Below, one piece after another: positions 41,439 through 50,517 of a stretch of DNA of 64,000 nucleotides. This DNA is from Heliomarina sp018223035 (GTDB lineage: Bacteria; Pseudomonadota; Alphaproteobacteria; Rhodobacterales; Rhodobacteraceae). How positions within the stretch are numbered: the stretch's first letter is position 1; each line of letters begins with the position of its first letter. Below the pieces are notes generated by a model. That model was given only the letters and a program-made list of their open reading frames with translations. It ran no database searches and had not been told where the DNA came from. A program made the position numbers and the translations under genes. The stretch covers positions 124,001-188,000 of the forward strand of contig JAAEZD010000007.1 in the NCBI GenBank assembly GCA_018223035.1, written 5' to 3'.

Positions 41439-43136
41439 ATGATTTCACGGCGAGATTTCCTTCAGGCGTCGATGGCTGCTTCGGCGTTGATCGGCGGCTC
41501 GGGCTTTGGCAACTGGTCGCGGCTGTCCGCGCAGCAGGCGCTGACGCAGGATCAATTGCTGGAATTCGACAGCTTCGGCAATGTCACGCTGATCCACGTG
41601 ACCGACATCCATGCCCAGCTGAAACCGATCTATTTTCTCGAACCCGAGGTGAATATCGGCGTCGGCCCGAACCGAGGCGAGGTGCCGCATGTGACGGGTG
41701 CCGCTTTTCGCGCGCTTTACGGGATTGAGGACGGCAGCCCGTCGAACTACGCCCTGACCTATGATGACTTTACCGCGCTGGCCAAAGGCTATGGCCGCAT
41801 GGGGGGGCTGGACCGGGTGGCGACCGTAATCAACAGCATCCGTGCCGACCGTCCCGAGGCCCTGCTGCTGGACGGAGGCGATACCTGGCACGGGTCCTAC
41901 ACCTGCCATCACACGGCGGGGCAGGATATGGTTAACGTGATGAACGCCCTGCGGCCTGACGCGATGACCTTTCATTGGGAATTCACGTTGGGCAGCGACC
42001 GCATTCAGGAACTGGTCAGCGGCCTGTCTTTCGCGGCGCTGGGCCAGAACATTTTCGATGCAGAATGGGATGAACCGGCCGAACTGTTCAAACCTTACGA
42101 ATTTTTCGAGCGCGGCGGTGTAAAGATTGCCGTGATCGGGCAGGCCTTTCCTTACACGCCAATTGCCAACCCGGGCTGGATGTTCCCCGAGTATTCGTTT
42201 GGCATTCGTGACGAACACATGCAGGAAATCGTCGACGAGGTACGGGCGCAAGGGGCGGGACTTGTGGTTTGCCTGTCGCACAACGGCTTTGACGTGGACA
42301 AGAAAATGGCCGGCATCGTGAAAGGGATCGACGTGATCCTGACCGGTCATACTCATGATGCGTTACCCGAACCGGTGCTGGTGGGCGACACCATCCTGAT
42401 CGCCTCCGGTTCTAACGGGAAATTCGTAAGCCGCGTCGATCTCAACGTGCGCGACGGCCAGATGATGGGATTTCGCCACAGGTTGATCCCTATCTTTTCC
42501 GACGTCATTACGCCCGACCCAGAGATGGCGCAGCTGATCGATGGACAGCGAGCGCCCTTTGAACCGGAACTGCGCGAAGTGATCGGGCAGACCGACTCGC
42601 TGCTGTACCGGCGGGGCAACTTCAACGGCTCGTGGGACGATCTGATCTGTGACGCGCTTCTGTCCGAGCGCGATGCCCAGATCGCCCTTAGCCCTGGGGT
42701 GCGCTGGGGGCCAAGCCTGATCCCCGGGCAGGACATCACGCGGGAAGATATCTGGAACGTCACCTCGATGAGCTATCCCGAGGCCTATCGCAGCGAGATG
42801 ACCGGCGAATTCCTGAAGGTCGTGCTCGAGGATGTGGCCGATAACATTTTCAACCCCGATCCCTATTACCAGCAGGGCGGTGACATGGTGCGGACTGGTG
42901 GGCTGTCCTATGCCATCGATATTTCCAAACCACAAGGAGAGCGGATCTCCGACCTCACGCTTCTGAGCACCGGTGAGGCGATCGACCCGGAGAAATCCTA
43001 TGTGGTCGCAGGATGGGCCAGCGTGAACGAAGGCACCGAAGGACCGCCGATCTGGGATGTGGTCGAAAATCATATCGCCGGGCAAGGTACGGTTCATGTT
43101 GCCGATAGGGACAATGTGAAAGTCACGGGCGCATAG
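41439..43136 (+). CDS. soxB: SoxB, dimanganese thiosulfohydrolase
   Basis: A 565-aa 5'-nucleotidase-family enzyme with twin-arginine signal (SRRDFLQASMAASALIGG). Metal-binding residues are visible as VTDIHAQL (Asp56, His58), LLDGGDTWHGS and ILTGHTHDA. SoxB hydrolyses the terminal sulfonate from SoxY-bound thiosulfate as sulfate. It is the last sox gene: no soxC, soxD, soxE or soxF follows, and the next gene is clpP. Confidence 0.95.
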   Translation: MISRRDFLQASMAASALIGGSGFGNWSRLSAQQALTQDQLLEFDSFGNVTLIHVTDIHAQLKPIYFLEPEVNIGVGPNRGEVPHVTGAAFRALYGIEDGSPSNYALTYDDFTALAKGYGRMGGLDRVATVINSIRADRPEALLLDGGDTWHGSYTCHHTAGQDMVNVMNALRPDAMTFHWEFTLGSDRIQELVSGLSFAALGQNIFDAEWDEPAELFKPYEFFERGGVKIAVIGQAFPYTPIANPGWMFPEYSFGIRDEHMQEIVDEVRAQGAGLVVCLSHNGFDVDKKMAGIVKGIDVILTGHTHDALPEPVLVGDTILIASGSNGKFVSRVDLNVRDGQMMGFRHRLIPIFSDVITPDPEMAQLIDGQRAPFEPELREVIGQTDSLLYRRGNFNGSWDDLICDALLSERDAQIALSPGVRWGPSLIPGQDITREDIWNVTSMSYPEAYRSEMTGEFLKVVLEDVADNIFNPDPYYQQGGDMVRTGGLSYAIDISKPQGERISDLTLLSTGEAIDPEKSYVVAGWASVNEGTEGPPIWDVVENHIAGQGTVHVADRDNVKVTGA

Positions 43137-43389
43137 AGCGATGGGAGGGCGATTCTGCGCGATTGGCCCGTCTTACGACCGGTCCGGCGGCACAATTTCG
43201 CGTAAGTAATATAATTGTGTCCTCTGCGTGAACCGAATTAACCATGCAGTCATACAGCTATGCGTTGATCCGAACGCAGGAGAACAGAAAGCGCGCTCCC
43301 CCTTGCAGGCCCCTCAGGGCGAGCATAAGACTCGTGTGACGCTTCGTCGGGTATCCTCCCGCTTGATCCATAAATAGAGGCAGACCGAA

Positions 43390-44019
43390 ATGTTCGATCC
43401 CGTTGACACCTACATGAACCTCGTCCCGATGGTGGTTGAGCAGACCAGCCGCGGCGAACGTGCCTATGATATTTTTTCGCGCCTGCTGAAGGAGCGGATC
43501 ATCTTTATCAACGGGCCTATCCACGACGGGATGAGCCATCTGGTCGTTGCGCAGTTGCTGCATCTCGAGGCAGAGAACCCGTCGAAGGAAATCAGTCTGT
43601 ACATTAACTCACCGGGCGGTGTGGTGACGTCGGGCCTGTCGATTTATGATACGATGCAATACATTAAGCCAAAGGTTTCAACCCTTTGCATCGGTCAGGC
43701 CGCCTCGATGGGATCCGTTCTTCTTGCCGGTGGTGCGCCGGGTATGCGCTTCTCGCTGCCCAACAGCCGTATCATGGTGCACCAGCCGTCGGGCGGCTAT
43801 CAGGGCCAGGCGTCGGATATCATGATCCACGCGGCCGAGACACAGAAACTAAAGGATCGGTTGTACGACATCTACGTCAAGCATACGGGTCAGACCAAGA
43901 AAGCAGTGGAAAAGGCGCTCGACCGCGACAATTTCATGTCCCCCGAAGAAGCCAAGGAATGGGGCCATATCGATGAGATCGTGGAGAGCCGGGAAGAGGC
44001 CGCAGAGGCCAAAAGTTAA
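43390..44019 (+). CDS. clpP: ClpP, ATP-dependent protease catalytic subunit
   Basis: A 209-aa serine peptidase with triad Ser106 (GQAASMGS), His131 (MVHQP) and Asp180. It forms the double-ring chamber used with ClpX. The 253-bp gap before it (43137-43389) holds no gene I can recognise. AGAGGC lies 7-12 bases upstream of the ATG. clpX follows after 157 bases. Confidence 0.96.
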   Translation: MFDPVDTYMNLVPMVVEQTSRGERAYDIFSRLLKERIIFINGPIHDGMSHLVVAQLLHLEAENPSKEISLYINSPGGVVTSGLSIYDTMQYIKPKVSTLCIGQAASMGSVLLAGGAPGMRFSLPNSRIMVHQPSGGYQGQASDIMIHAAETQKLKDRLYDIYVKHTGQTKKAVEKALDRDNFMSPEEAKEWGHIDEIVESREEAAEAKS

Positions 44020-44176
44020 TATCGTCGCTTTTAGACGCACTCGGAAACACCGGCCCGCGAGCGACATAATTTGCGATTGTGGTGCCCGGTTGGCTGTCCT
44101 AAGCTGGATGCGAAGTGGGTGGACCTGTCCCGAACTCGGGGCGCGACGATGATCTATCGAAGCCGAAAGGTATAGT

Positions 44177-45445
44177 ATGGCAACGAATTCAGGCGGCGAC
44201 AGCAAGAACACACTTTACTGTAGTTTTTGCGGCAAAAGCCAGCACGAGGTGCGCAAGCTGATTGCGGGTCCGACCGTGTTCATCTGTGATGAATGCGTCG
44301 AACTCTGCATGGACATCATCCGCGAAGAAACCAAGGCATCGGGGCTCAAGTCCACCGACGGGGTCCCGACCCCGAAGGATATCTGCGATGTGCTCGATGA
44401 TTACGTGATCGGTCAGGCGACGGCCAAGCGGGTCCTCTCCGTGGCCGTTCACAACCACTACAAGCGACTGAACCATGCCCAGAAAGCGGGCAGCGATATC
44501 GAACTGGCAAAGTCCAACATTTTGCTGATTGGCCCGACGGGCTGTGGCAAGACCCTGCTGGCGCAGACGCTGGCGCGGATTCTGGACGTGCCGTTCACCA
44601 TGGCGGACGCAACTACGCTTACCGAAGCCGGATACGTGGGTGAAGATGTCGAGAACATCATTCTCAAGCTGCTTCAGTCGAGCGAATACAATGTCGAACG
44701 CGCGCAGCGCGGCATCGTCTATATCGACGAGGTCGACAAGATCACCCGCAAGTCCGAAAACCCTTCGATTACCCGCGACGTTTCGGGCGAGGGCGTACAG
44801 CAGGCGTTGCTCAAGCTGATGGAGGGCACCGTGGCTTCCGTGCCACCGCAGGGCGGCCGCAAGCATCCACAGCAGGAGTTCCTGCAGGTGGACACCACGA
44901 ACATCCTGTTCATCTGCGGCGGCGCCTTTGCCGGACTGGACAAGATCATCGCTCAGCGTGGCAAAGGAAGCGCAATGGGCTTTGGTGCCGATGTGCGTGA
45001 TAATGACGACCGTGGCGTTGGCGAAGTGTTCAAGGACCTCGAACCCGAAGATCTGCTCAAATTCGGCCTGATCCCGGAATTCGTTGGTCGTCTGCCGGTT
45101 CTCGCGACGCTCGAAGATCTGGATGAAGATGCGCTTGTCACGATCCTGACCCAGCCCAAGAACGCGCTGGTAAAGCAGTACCAGCGTCTATTCGAACTGG
45201 AAGATACCGAGCTGACCTTTACCGACGATGCGCTGACCGCCATCGCCAAGCGTGCCATCGAACGCAAAACCGGCGCACGTGGGCTTCGCTCGATCCTCGA
45301 GGACATCCTGCTCGATACCATGTTCGACCTTCCCGGGCTCGACAGCGTGACCGAGGTGGTTGTCAACGAAGAGGCCGTCACATCCGACGCCGCACCGTTG
45401 ATGATCCACGCGGACACCGAGAAAGACTCGGCCTCGGCGGGTTAA
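44177..45445 (+). CDS. clpX: ClpX, ATP-dependent unfoldase
   Basis: A 422-aa AAA+ unfoldase of standard length. The N-terminal zinc-binding domain has YCSFCGKS and ICDECVELC. Walker A is GPTGCGKT and the pore loop GYVGEDV is present. It recognises tagged substrates and feeds them to ClpP. Only 3 bases separate its stop from the RidA-like gene. Confidence 0.96.
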   Translation: MATNSGGDSKNTLYCSFCGKSQHEVRKLIAGPTVFICDECVELCMDIIREETKASGLKSTDGVPTPKDICDVLDDYVIGQATAKRVLSVAVHNHYKRLNHAQKAGSDIELAKSNILLIGPTGCGKTLLAQTLARILDVPFTMADATTLTEAGYVGEDVENIILKLLQSSEYNVERAQRGIVYIDEVDKITRKSENPSITRDVSGEGVQQALLKLMEGTVASVPPQGGRKHPQQEFLQVDTTNILFICGGAFAGLDKIIAQRGKGSAMGFGADVRDNDDRGVGEVFKDLEPEDLLKFGLIPEFVGRLPVLATLEDLDEDALVTILTQPKNALVKQYQRLFELEDTELTFTDDALTAIAKRAIERKTGARGLRSILEDILLDTMFDLPGLDSVTEVVVNEEAVTSDAAPLMIHADTEKDSASAG

Positions 45446-45448
45446 GAA

Positions 45449-45817
45449 ATGTCCATCCGGCGGATACATTCTGGCGGCGCATTTGAATCCAAAGTTGGAT
45501 ATTGCAGGGCCGTCGTCGCTGGCGGCCTTGTTCATGTCGCGGGCACGGTGGGGCAGGGCGATGACGTCGTTGCCCAGTGTCGCGATGCTCTGAACATCAT
45601 TGACCGCGCCCTGACCGAAGCGGGTGCTTCTTTTGCCGACGTGCTGCGTGTCACATACATGTTGCCGGATCGCGAAGAATTCGAACCCTGCTGGCCCGTG
45701 CTGCGCGAAGTATTCGGAGATAATCCGCCCGTGGCGACCATGATCGAATGCGGGTTGATCGATCCGAAATACCGGATCGAAATCGAGGTGACCGCGCTTT
45801 TGCCGGGGGAAAGCTAG
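45449..45817 (+). CDS. RidA/YjgF-family protein
   Basis: A 122-aa member of the YjgF/YER057c/UK114 family. Typical members hydrolyse reactive enamine/imine intermediates made by PLP enzymes. The key Arg is expected in PKYRIEIEVTALLP. A Cys is present just before it (MIECGLID), the pattern of active RidA-like proteins. It probably shares the clpX transcript, and the substrate is not known. Confidence 0.88.
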   Translation: MSIRRIHSGGAFESKVGYCRAVVAGGLVHVAGTVGQGDDVVAQCRDALNIIDRALTEAGASFADVLRVTYMLPDREEFEPCWPVLREVFGDNPPVATMIECGLIDPKYRIEIEVTALLPGES

Positions 45818-45985
45818 GCTGCTTTTGCGAGTCGAAAACGAGAGCAGCAACGAAGCTTTAACGTTCGCTTACCTTGCTTGGGCCAAGCCTTGCCACAGGG
45901 TGCGTCCTCTTGGCTGGAACGGGGCTATTCTCTGGACCTCGGCGGTAAATTGAGCCATATCACGGAAAGACCTACGGAGATGCCT

Positions 45986-46369
45986 ATGGGAATCCTGAAT
46001 ACTTTGCTGCGGGCCGTGACCTGGTGGAACGGACAGACACTCAACACCCAGATCTTTACCTGGCGCAAGGGCGTCAAGGTGGGCGAAGATTCGCAGGGGA
46101 ACGTGTTCTACCGTAACGTCGACGACACCAAGCGCTGGGTCATCTTCAATGGTGAGATCGAAGCCAGCCGGGTTGATCCGGACTGGCATGGATGGCTGCA
46201 CCGGACGTGGAAGCAGCCACCGACCGACAAACCCCTTGTTCACAAGGTCTGGGAAAAGCCGCACCAGGAAAACCTGACTGGCACGGATTTGGCCTATGCG
46301 CCTGCTGGTTCGATCCGCCGCATGAACCCGGTAGAGCGCAAGGACTACGAGGCCTGGAGCCCCGAATAA
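45986..46369 (+). CDS. NDUFA12-like accessory subunit of NADH dehydrogenase (complex I)
   Basis: A 127-aa homologue of the mitochondrial 17.2-kDa subunit NDUFA12, an accessory subunit kept in alphaproteobacterial complex I. Signature: VTWWNGQT, GNVFYRN and RRWVIFNGE-like (here KRWVIFNGE), then DPDWHGWLHRT. CGGAG lies 6 bases before the chosen ATG (an ATG two codons earlier would touch it). The main nuo operon is not in this window. Confidence 0.9.
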   Translation: MGILNTLLRAVTWWNGQTLNTQIFTWRKGVKVGEDSQGNVFYRNVDDTKRWVIFNGEIEASRVDPDWHGWLHRTWKQPPTDKPLVHKVWEKPHQENLTGTDLAYAPAGSIRRMNPVERKDYEAWSPE

Positions 46370-46388
46370 CGCCCTGACGGAGCATAAC

Positions 46389-46850
46389 ATGGCAAGCTAC
46401 AACATTACCGAAGTCGTGACGGGCGGCGTCGTTCTCGCGGCTGCTGCCGCATTCGCGCTTTATGCGACCCAGACAACCGGTCTTGGTACGTCCACTTCCG
46501 GCTATGATCTCACCGCTTCGTTCCGTTCGCTCGAAGGCGTTTCGGTCGGAACCGATGTGCGTCTTGCCGGGGTAAAGATCGGAGCCGTGTCCGGCGTCGA
46601 ACTGGATACGCAGACCTACCGCGCCGTGACGACCATCTCTGTGCGGGAAGGTATTGAAATCCCCGATGACAGTGCGGCCATTGTTGCCTCAGAGGGGCTG
46701 CTGGGCGGCAATTTCGTCGAGATCAATCCGGGCGGTTCGCTCGACTATTTCGCGCCGGGCGATGAAATTGAGGATACTCAGGGTGCTGTAAGCCTGATCT
46801 CGCTGCTCGTGCAGTTCGTTGCCGGCAGCGGAGGGGATTCGGAAGAGTGA
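46389..46850 (+). CDS. mlaD: MlaD-like MCE-domain lipid transport protein
   Basis: A 153-aa protein with one N-terminal membrane helix (about 9-29) and a single MCE domain (35-115: FRSLEGVSVGTDVRLAGVKIG). MlaD hexamers bind phospholipid in the Mla system that keeps outer-membrane asymmetry. No mlaE or mlaF lies beside it, so the rest of the complex must be elsewhere. It overlaps the following gene by 4 bases. Confidence 0.9.
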   Translation: MASYNITEVVTGGVVLAAAAAFALYATQTTGLGTSTSGYDLTASFRSLEGVSVGTDVRLAGVKIGAVSGVELDTQTYRAVTTISVREGIEIPDDSAAIVASEGLLGGNFVEINPGGSLDYFAPGDEIEDTQGAVSLISLLVQFVAGSGGDSEE

Positions 46851-47218
46851 TCCGACTTATCGCCGCTGCGCTTCTGGCATTTGTGCTGCCGGGCGAGGCC
46901 CATCTTCAGGATCGGGTTCAGGTCACCTCGGGGCAAGGGGCCGTACTGCGCGGGCTGGACAAGGTGAATGGCCAGACGGTCGATGTCGAAATATATTCCG
47001 GAGGCGGTCGCGCCGTTTTCGGTATGGAAGTCGAGCTTTCCGATTGTCGCTACCCGACGGATAACCCGACCGGCGATGCCTATGCCTATCTGACGATCCA
47101 CGAGCCCGAAAAAGCCAGCGTCGCGTTTCGGGGCTGGATGATTGCCTCTGCCCCGGCGCTGAATGCGCTGGATCACAGCCGTTACGACATCTGGGTATTG
47201 CGCTGTATCACGTCCTGA
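46847..47218 (+). CDS. DUF2155-family secreted protein
   Basis: A 123-aa protein starting at GTG, with a Sec signal (1-19) and a DUF2155 domain (AVLRGLDKVNGQT, then DCRYP and a closing DIWVLRCITS). Two Cys could form a disulfide. Coupled to mlaD by overlap, so an envelope role is plausible, but no function is established. Its last 37 bases overlap the 3' end of the convergent aat gene. Confidence 0.85.
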   Translation: MIRLIAAALLAFVLPGEAHLQDRVQVTSGQGAVLRGLDKVNGQTVDVEIYSGGGRAVFGMEVELSDCRYPTDNPTGDAYAYLTIHEPEKASVAFRGWMIASAPALNALDHSRYDIWVLRCITS

Positions 47219-47814
47219 GCTGACGGAATTTTGGGGGCGGTGAAATCCGCCTCGCGGCGCACAGCGTCTCTTAGCATCCGGTGATAGGCGGCGCGGCTGA
47301 TTTCCTGCCCCCCAAGCGATGCGAGATGCGCGGTGCTGAACTGGGTATCGAACAGCGTGAACCCCCCCTCGCGCAGCCGGTCCACGAGATAGGCAAGCGC
47401 GATCTTGGAGGCATCTGTGCGACGGGAAAACATGCTTTCGCCAAAGAAGGCCGATCCAAGCACCACCCCGTATACGCCGCCGACAAGCTCCTGATCTTCC
47501 CAGACTTCAAGGGAATGCGCGTGGTTGTTGCGGTGAAGGGTGAGGTATTGCTCTCGGATGTCGGCATTTATCCAGGTTTCGGCCCGATCCGCGCAGCCAT
47601 CGACCACCCCGGCGAAATCCTCATCCGTCGATATCCGAAAAGGGGTGCGGCGCATCTTGCGTGCGAGCGAACGGGAAATCCGGAAGCCGTCAAGCGGGAT
47701 GATGCCGCGACGCTTGGGGTCGACCCAGAAGACGTCGGTATCTTCCCTATGCTCGGCCATGGGGAAGATACCAATGGAATAGCCTTCAAGAAGAAGTTCC
47801 GGAGTCAGTCTCAT
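47182..47814 (-). CDS. aat: Leucyl/phenylalanyl-tRNA-protein transferase
   Basis: A 210-aa transferase that adds Leu or Phe to N-terminal Lys or Arg of proteins, marking them for ClpAP through the N-end rule. Family features: GYSIGIFPMAE at the start, WVDPKRRGIIPLD, and GVYGVVLGSAFFGESMFS. Length is slightly short but complete. It follows accC on the minus strand. Its C-terminal codons overlap the DUF2155 gene tail to tail. Confidence 0.94.
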   Translation of the reverse strand: MRLTPELLLEGYSIGIFPMAEHREDTDVFWVDPKRRGIIPLDGFRISRSLARKMRRTPFRISTDEDFAGVVDGCADRAETWINADIREQYLTLHRNNHAHSLEVWEDQELVGGVYGVVLGSAFFGESMFSRRTDASKIALAYLVDRLREGGFTLFDTQFSTAHLASLGGQEISRAAYHRMLRDAVRREADFTAPKIPSAQDVIQRNTQMS

Positions 47815-47859
47815 GGTTGGACAGGTACCAGATGCAGCCCAAGACGGGTGATATCGTGT

Positions 47860-49212
47860 TTACCCGTCGGCGAGTTTCGTCTCCAGCCAATGTTCCAGCC
47901 AGTGGATGTTGTAGCTGCCTTTATGGATGTCTGCATCCTCGAGAAGGGCGTTGAACAGCGGGATAGTCGTGTCGACGCCATCCACGATAAGTTCGGACAG
48001 GGCACGATTCAGACGGGCCAGCGCCTCGGGACGGTCGCGACCATGCACGATCAGCTTGCCGATCAGGCTATCGTAATAGGGTGGGATCGAATATCCATCG
48101 TAGAGCGCTGAATCGATCCGTACCCCAAGGCCACCCGGCGAGTGATACTGGGTGATCTTGCCCGGGCAGGGCGAAAAGTTCGGAAGCCGCTCTGCGTTGA
48201 TGCGCACTTCGATCGCATGGCCGTTGATCTTGAGATCGTCCTGCGTGAAGGACATCGGCAGTCCGGCGGCCACGCGGATCTGTTCGCGTACAAGGTCGAC
48301 CCCAAAGATCGCCTCTGTCACCGGGTGTTCGACCTGAAGCCGGGTATTCATTTCGATGAAGTAGAATTCACCGTTCTCATAGAGGAATTCGATTGTACCC
48401 GCGCCGGCATAGTTGATTTTGGCCACCGCATCGGCGCAGACCTTGCCGATGCGCGCGCGTTCTTCGGCGGTGATGGTCGGGCCGGGTGCCTCTTCGAAAA
48501 CCTTTTGGTGACGGCGCTGCAGCGAACAGTCACGTTCGCCAAGGTGCACAGCCTTGCCCCTGCCGTCGCCGAACACCTGAATTTCGATGTGGCGCGGTGT
48601 CGTCAGGTATTTCTCGATGTAAACTTCGTCATTGCCGAAGTTCGATTTGCCTTCGGCGCGGGCGGTCTGAAAGGCGCGTTCCATGTCAGCGGCGCTTTGT
48701 GCCACTTTCATGCCCTTACCACCGCCACCGGCTGTCGCCTTGATGATGACCGGATAGCCTATTTCGTCGCCGATCTTCTTGGCGGTCGCAAGATCGGGGA
48801 CGCCGCCCTCACTGCCGGGTACGCAAGGCACGCCGAGCGCCTTCATCGTGTCCTTGGCGGTGATCTTGTCGCCCATGATGCGGATATGCTCGGCGGTCGG
48901 GCCGATAAAAGCGATGTCGTGGTCTTCGACGATCTGCACGAAATTGGCGTTTTCGGAGAGAAACCCATAGCCGGGGTGGATTGCCTGAGCGCCGGTGATT
49001 TCGCAGGCCGACATGATCGCCGGGATCGAGAGATAGCTTTGCGGGCTGGGCGGGGGGCCGATGCAGATCGATTCATCGGCCATGCGCACATGCATCGCGT
49101 CGCTGTCGGCAGTCGAATGCACCGCGACGGTGGCAATCCCCATTTCGCGGGCGGCACGTACTACGCGAAGGGCAATTTCCCCGCGGTTGGCAATCAGGAT
49201 TTTGTCAAACAT
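47860..49212 (-). CDS. accC: Biotin carboxylase subunit of acetyl-CoA carboxylase
   Basis: A 450-aa ATP-grasp enzyme that carboxylates biotin on AccB, first step of fatty acid synthesis. Conserved segments: ILIANRGEIALRV at the N-terminus, KATAGGGGKGMK (ATP-binding loop), the FIEMNTRLQVEHPVTE catalytic region. Standard length. It lies 9 bases after accB on the minus strand. Confidence 0.96.
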   Translation of the reverse strand: MFDKILIANRGEIALRVVRAAREMGIATVAVHSTADSDAMHVRMADESICIGPPPSPQSYLSIPAIMSACEITGAQAIHPGYGFLSENANFVQIVEDHDIAFIGPTAEHIRIMGDKITAKDTMKALGVPCVPGSEGGVPDLATAKKIGDEIGYPVIIKATAGGGGKGMKVAQSAADMERAFQTARAEGKSNFGNDEVYIEKYLTTPRHIEIQVFGDGRGKAVHLGERDCSLQRRHQKVFEEAPGPTITAEERARIGKVCADAVAKINYAGAGTIEFLYENGEFYFIEMNTRLQVEHPVTEAIFGVDLVREQIRVAAGLPMSFTQDDLKINGHAIEVRINAERLPNFSPCPGKITQYHSPGGLGVRIDSALYDGYSIPPYYDSLIGKLIVHGRDRPEALARLNRALSELIVDGVDTTIPLFNALLEDADIHKGSYNIHWLEHWLETKLADG

Positions 49213-49221
49213 CTGAATGCC

Positions 49222-49722
49222 TTATTCAATAATCACAAGGGGGGTTCCATATTCGATCGCGGCGCCGTCCTCGACGAGGATGCGCTTGATCGTACCGGCG
49301 CGGGGCGCGGGGATATGATTCATCGTCTTCATGGCTTCGACGATCAGCAGGGTGTCGCCTTCGGAAACGCTTGCGCCGACGCTGATGAATGCAGGCGCAC
49401 CGGGTTCGGGCTGCATGTAGACCGTGCCGACCATGGGCGAGGTTACCGCGCCCGGATGGCTTGCGGGATCTTCGCTTGCTTCGGGGGCGGCAGGAGCTGC
49501 AGCCGGTGCAGCAGCGGATGCGCTGGACGGAACCGCGATGGGTGCCGGCGCAGGAGCGGCGACGGCGGCGGGAGCCGGTTGCATACGGCTGACGCGCACG
49601 TTCAGAGCATCGTCTTCGCCGTATTCGCGTTTTACTTGTAGCTCGGTCAGATCGTTTTCACGGAGCAATTCCGCGAGGGCTTTGATAAACGCCACATCCG
49701 AGTCGTGTTTCTGTTCTGTCAT
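49222..49722 (-). CDS. accB: Biotin carboxyl carrier protein of acetyl-CoA carboxylase
   Basis: A 166-aa carrier. The N-terminal helix (1-40), an Ala-Pro-rich flexible linker (48-85) and the biotinyl domain (92-166) are seen. The biotinylated residue is Lys132 in EAMKTMN. I chose the ATG at 49722 as start because family similarity begins at MTEQKH. The open frame upstream (to 49854) looks like leader. The usual neighbour aroQ is not present. Confidence 0.95.
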   Translation of the reverse strand: MTEQKHDSDVAFIKALAELLRENDLTELQVKREYGEDDALNVRVSRMQPAPAAVAAPAPAPIAVPSSASAAAPAAAPAAPEASEDPASHPGAVTSPMVGTVYMQPEPGAPAFISVGASVSEGDTLLIVEAMKTMNHIPAPRAGTIKRILVEDGAAIEYGTPLVIIE

Positions 49723-50127
49723 GGTTTCCTCGACCGGTTCTGCACGGCCTGTCTGGCGCGGGCCTTTCACTGATGCCCGCTTATAGGGCATGACCAAAGG
49801 GGTGAAAAGCGTCCTTGACCCGGAATAAGTTTGCGCAACCATGAATTCGCGCATGTCAGAGCAGGGGGCGACCAGCCGGAAAAGGCCCGCTCGCGCCTGT
49901 AGCGCCGGGACAGTTCGGGCGAGAATTTCCTTGCGGGCGGGCGTGTTAACTATTCGTCCGGGTCGAGATCCGAGACATGCGTGTGACGGCCAAGGGAGTC
50001 AACCTGGGCGTCTTAAGTGGTCAATGTATTCTACCCGGGGCACCGTTCCTATGCGCGTGATAAAGGAAACGGGTGACGCCCGGGTCGCCATTCGGCCGCA
50101 ATATGACAGAGAAATAGAAAAGATTCG
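49723..50127. other. 405-bp gap without a supported gene
   Basis: The region holds the accB promoter and leader on minus. A plus-strand open frame (49841-50131, 96 codons) has an Arg-rich, low-complexity composition and no ribosome-binding site. I see no RNA gene or clear terminator. A 35-codon frame from 50024 to 50131 on plus remains possible but unsupported. Confidence 0.5.
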
Positions 50128-50364
50128 CTAGGTAAGTTCTTCGGCCTGCTGTTCCAGTATCTCCATGATTTTCCGCTGCATCGCGGTTGGAGGTGTGCTT
50201 TCCTCGCTGGAAGTGTCGCGCGAGCTGGCACTGTCGCTTTCTGACTTGGCAGAAGCCTCGGTCACTTTCTTGTCGGAGTCCGGCGGTGGCGCGTCAGCCG
50301 GTAACCCTGCGGGATGGCCCGTAATCTGCGGGGCCACGATAGGAACGCCATACGATATTTGCAT
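50128..50364 (-). CDS. Small hypothetical protein
   Basis: A 78-aa frame coding a hydrophobic opening (MQISYGVPIVAPQITGHPAG), a Ser/Asp/Glu-rich middle and a helical end with coiled-coil character (MQRKIMEILEQQAEEL). No signal peptide or known domain. It has normal base composition and a plausible upstream region, so it may be real, but I do not recognise it. Confidence 0.5.
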   Translation of the reverse strand: MQISYGVPIVAPQITGHPAGLPADAPPPDSDKKVTEASAKSESDSASSRDTSSEESTPPTAMQRKIMEILEQQAEELT

Positions 50365-50517
50365 TTCATTGCTCCATCATCAGTTTGGAGCCCTCACCCG
50401 TTTGTTACTTTGACCGCAGGGAGTTAACGAAACGAAAATGGCGCCCCGCCAGGGACGCCGAAATGAGATGGATTTGATTATTAATCGAACCTGCTGACAC
50501 TGCAGGACTGACTAAAT

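Noticed and set aside
43300..43340. Possible RpoH heat-shock promoter upstream of clpP
   Set aside because: CTTGCAG followed by CATAAG has some resemblance, but the spacing and the -10 match are too poor.
48142..49641. 499-codon open frame on plus
   Set aside because: Antisense to accC and accB, which are certain.
49841..50131. 96-codon frame upstream of accB
   Set aside because: Arg-rich, no ribosome-binding site, no domain. A shorter frame from 50024 cannot be excluded but has no support.
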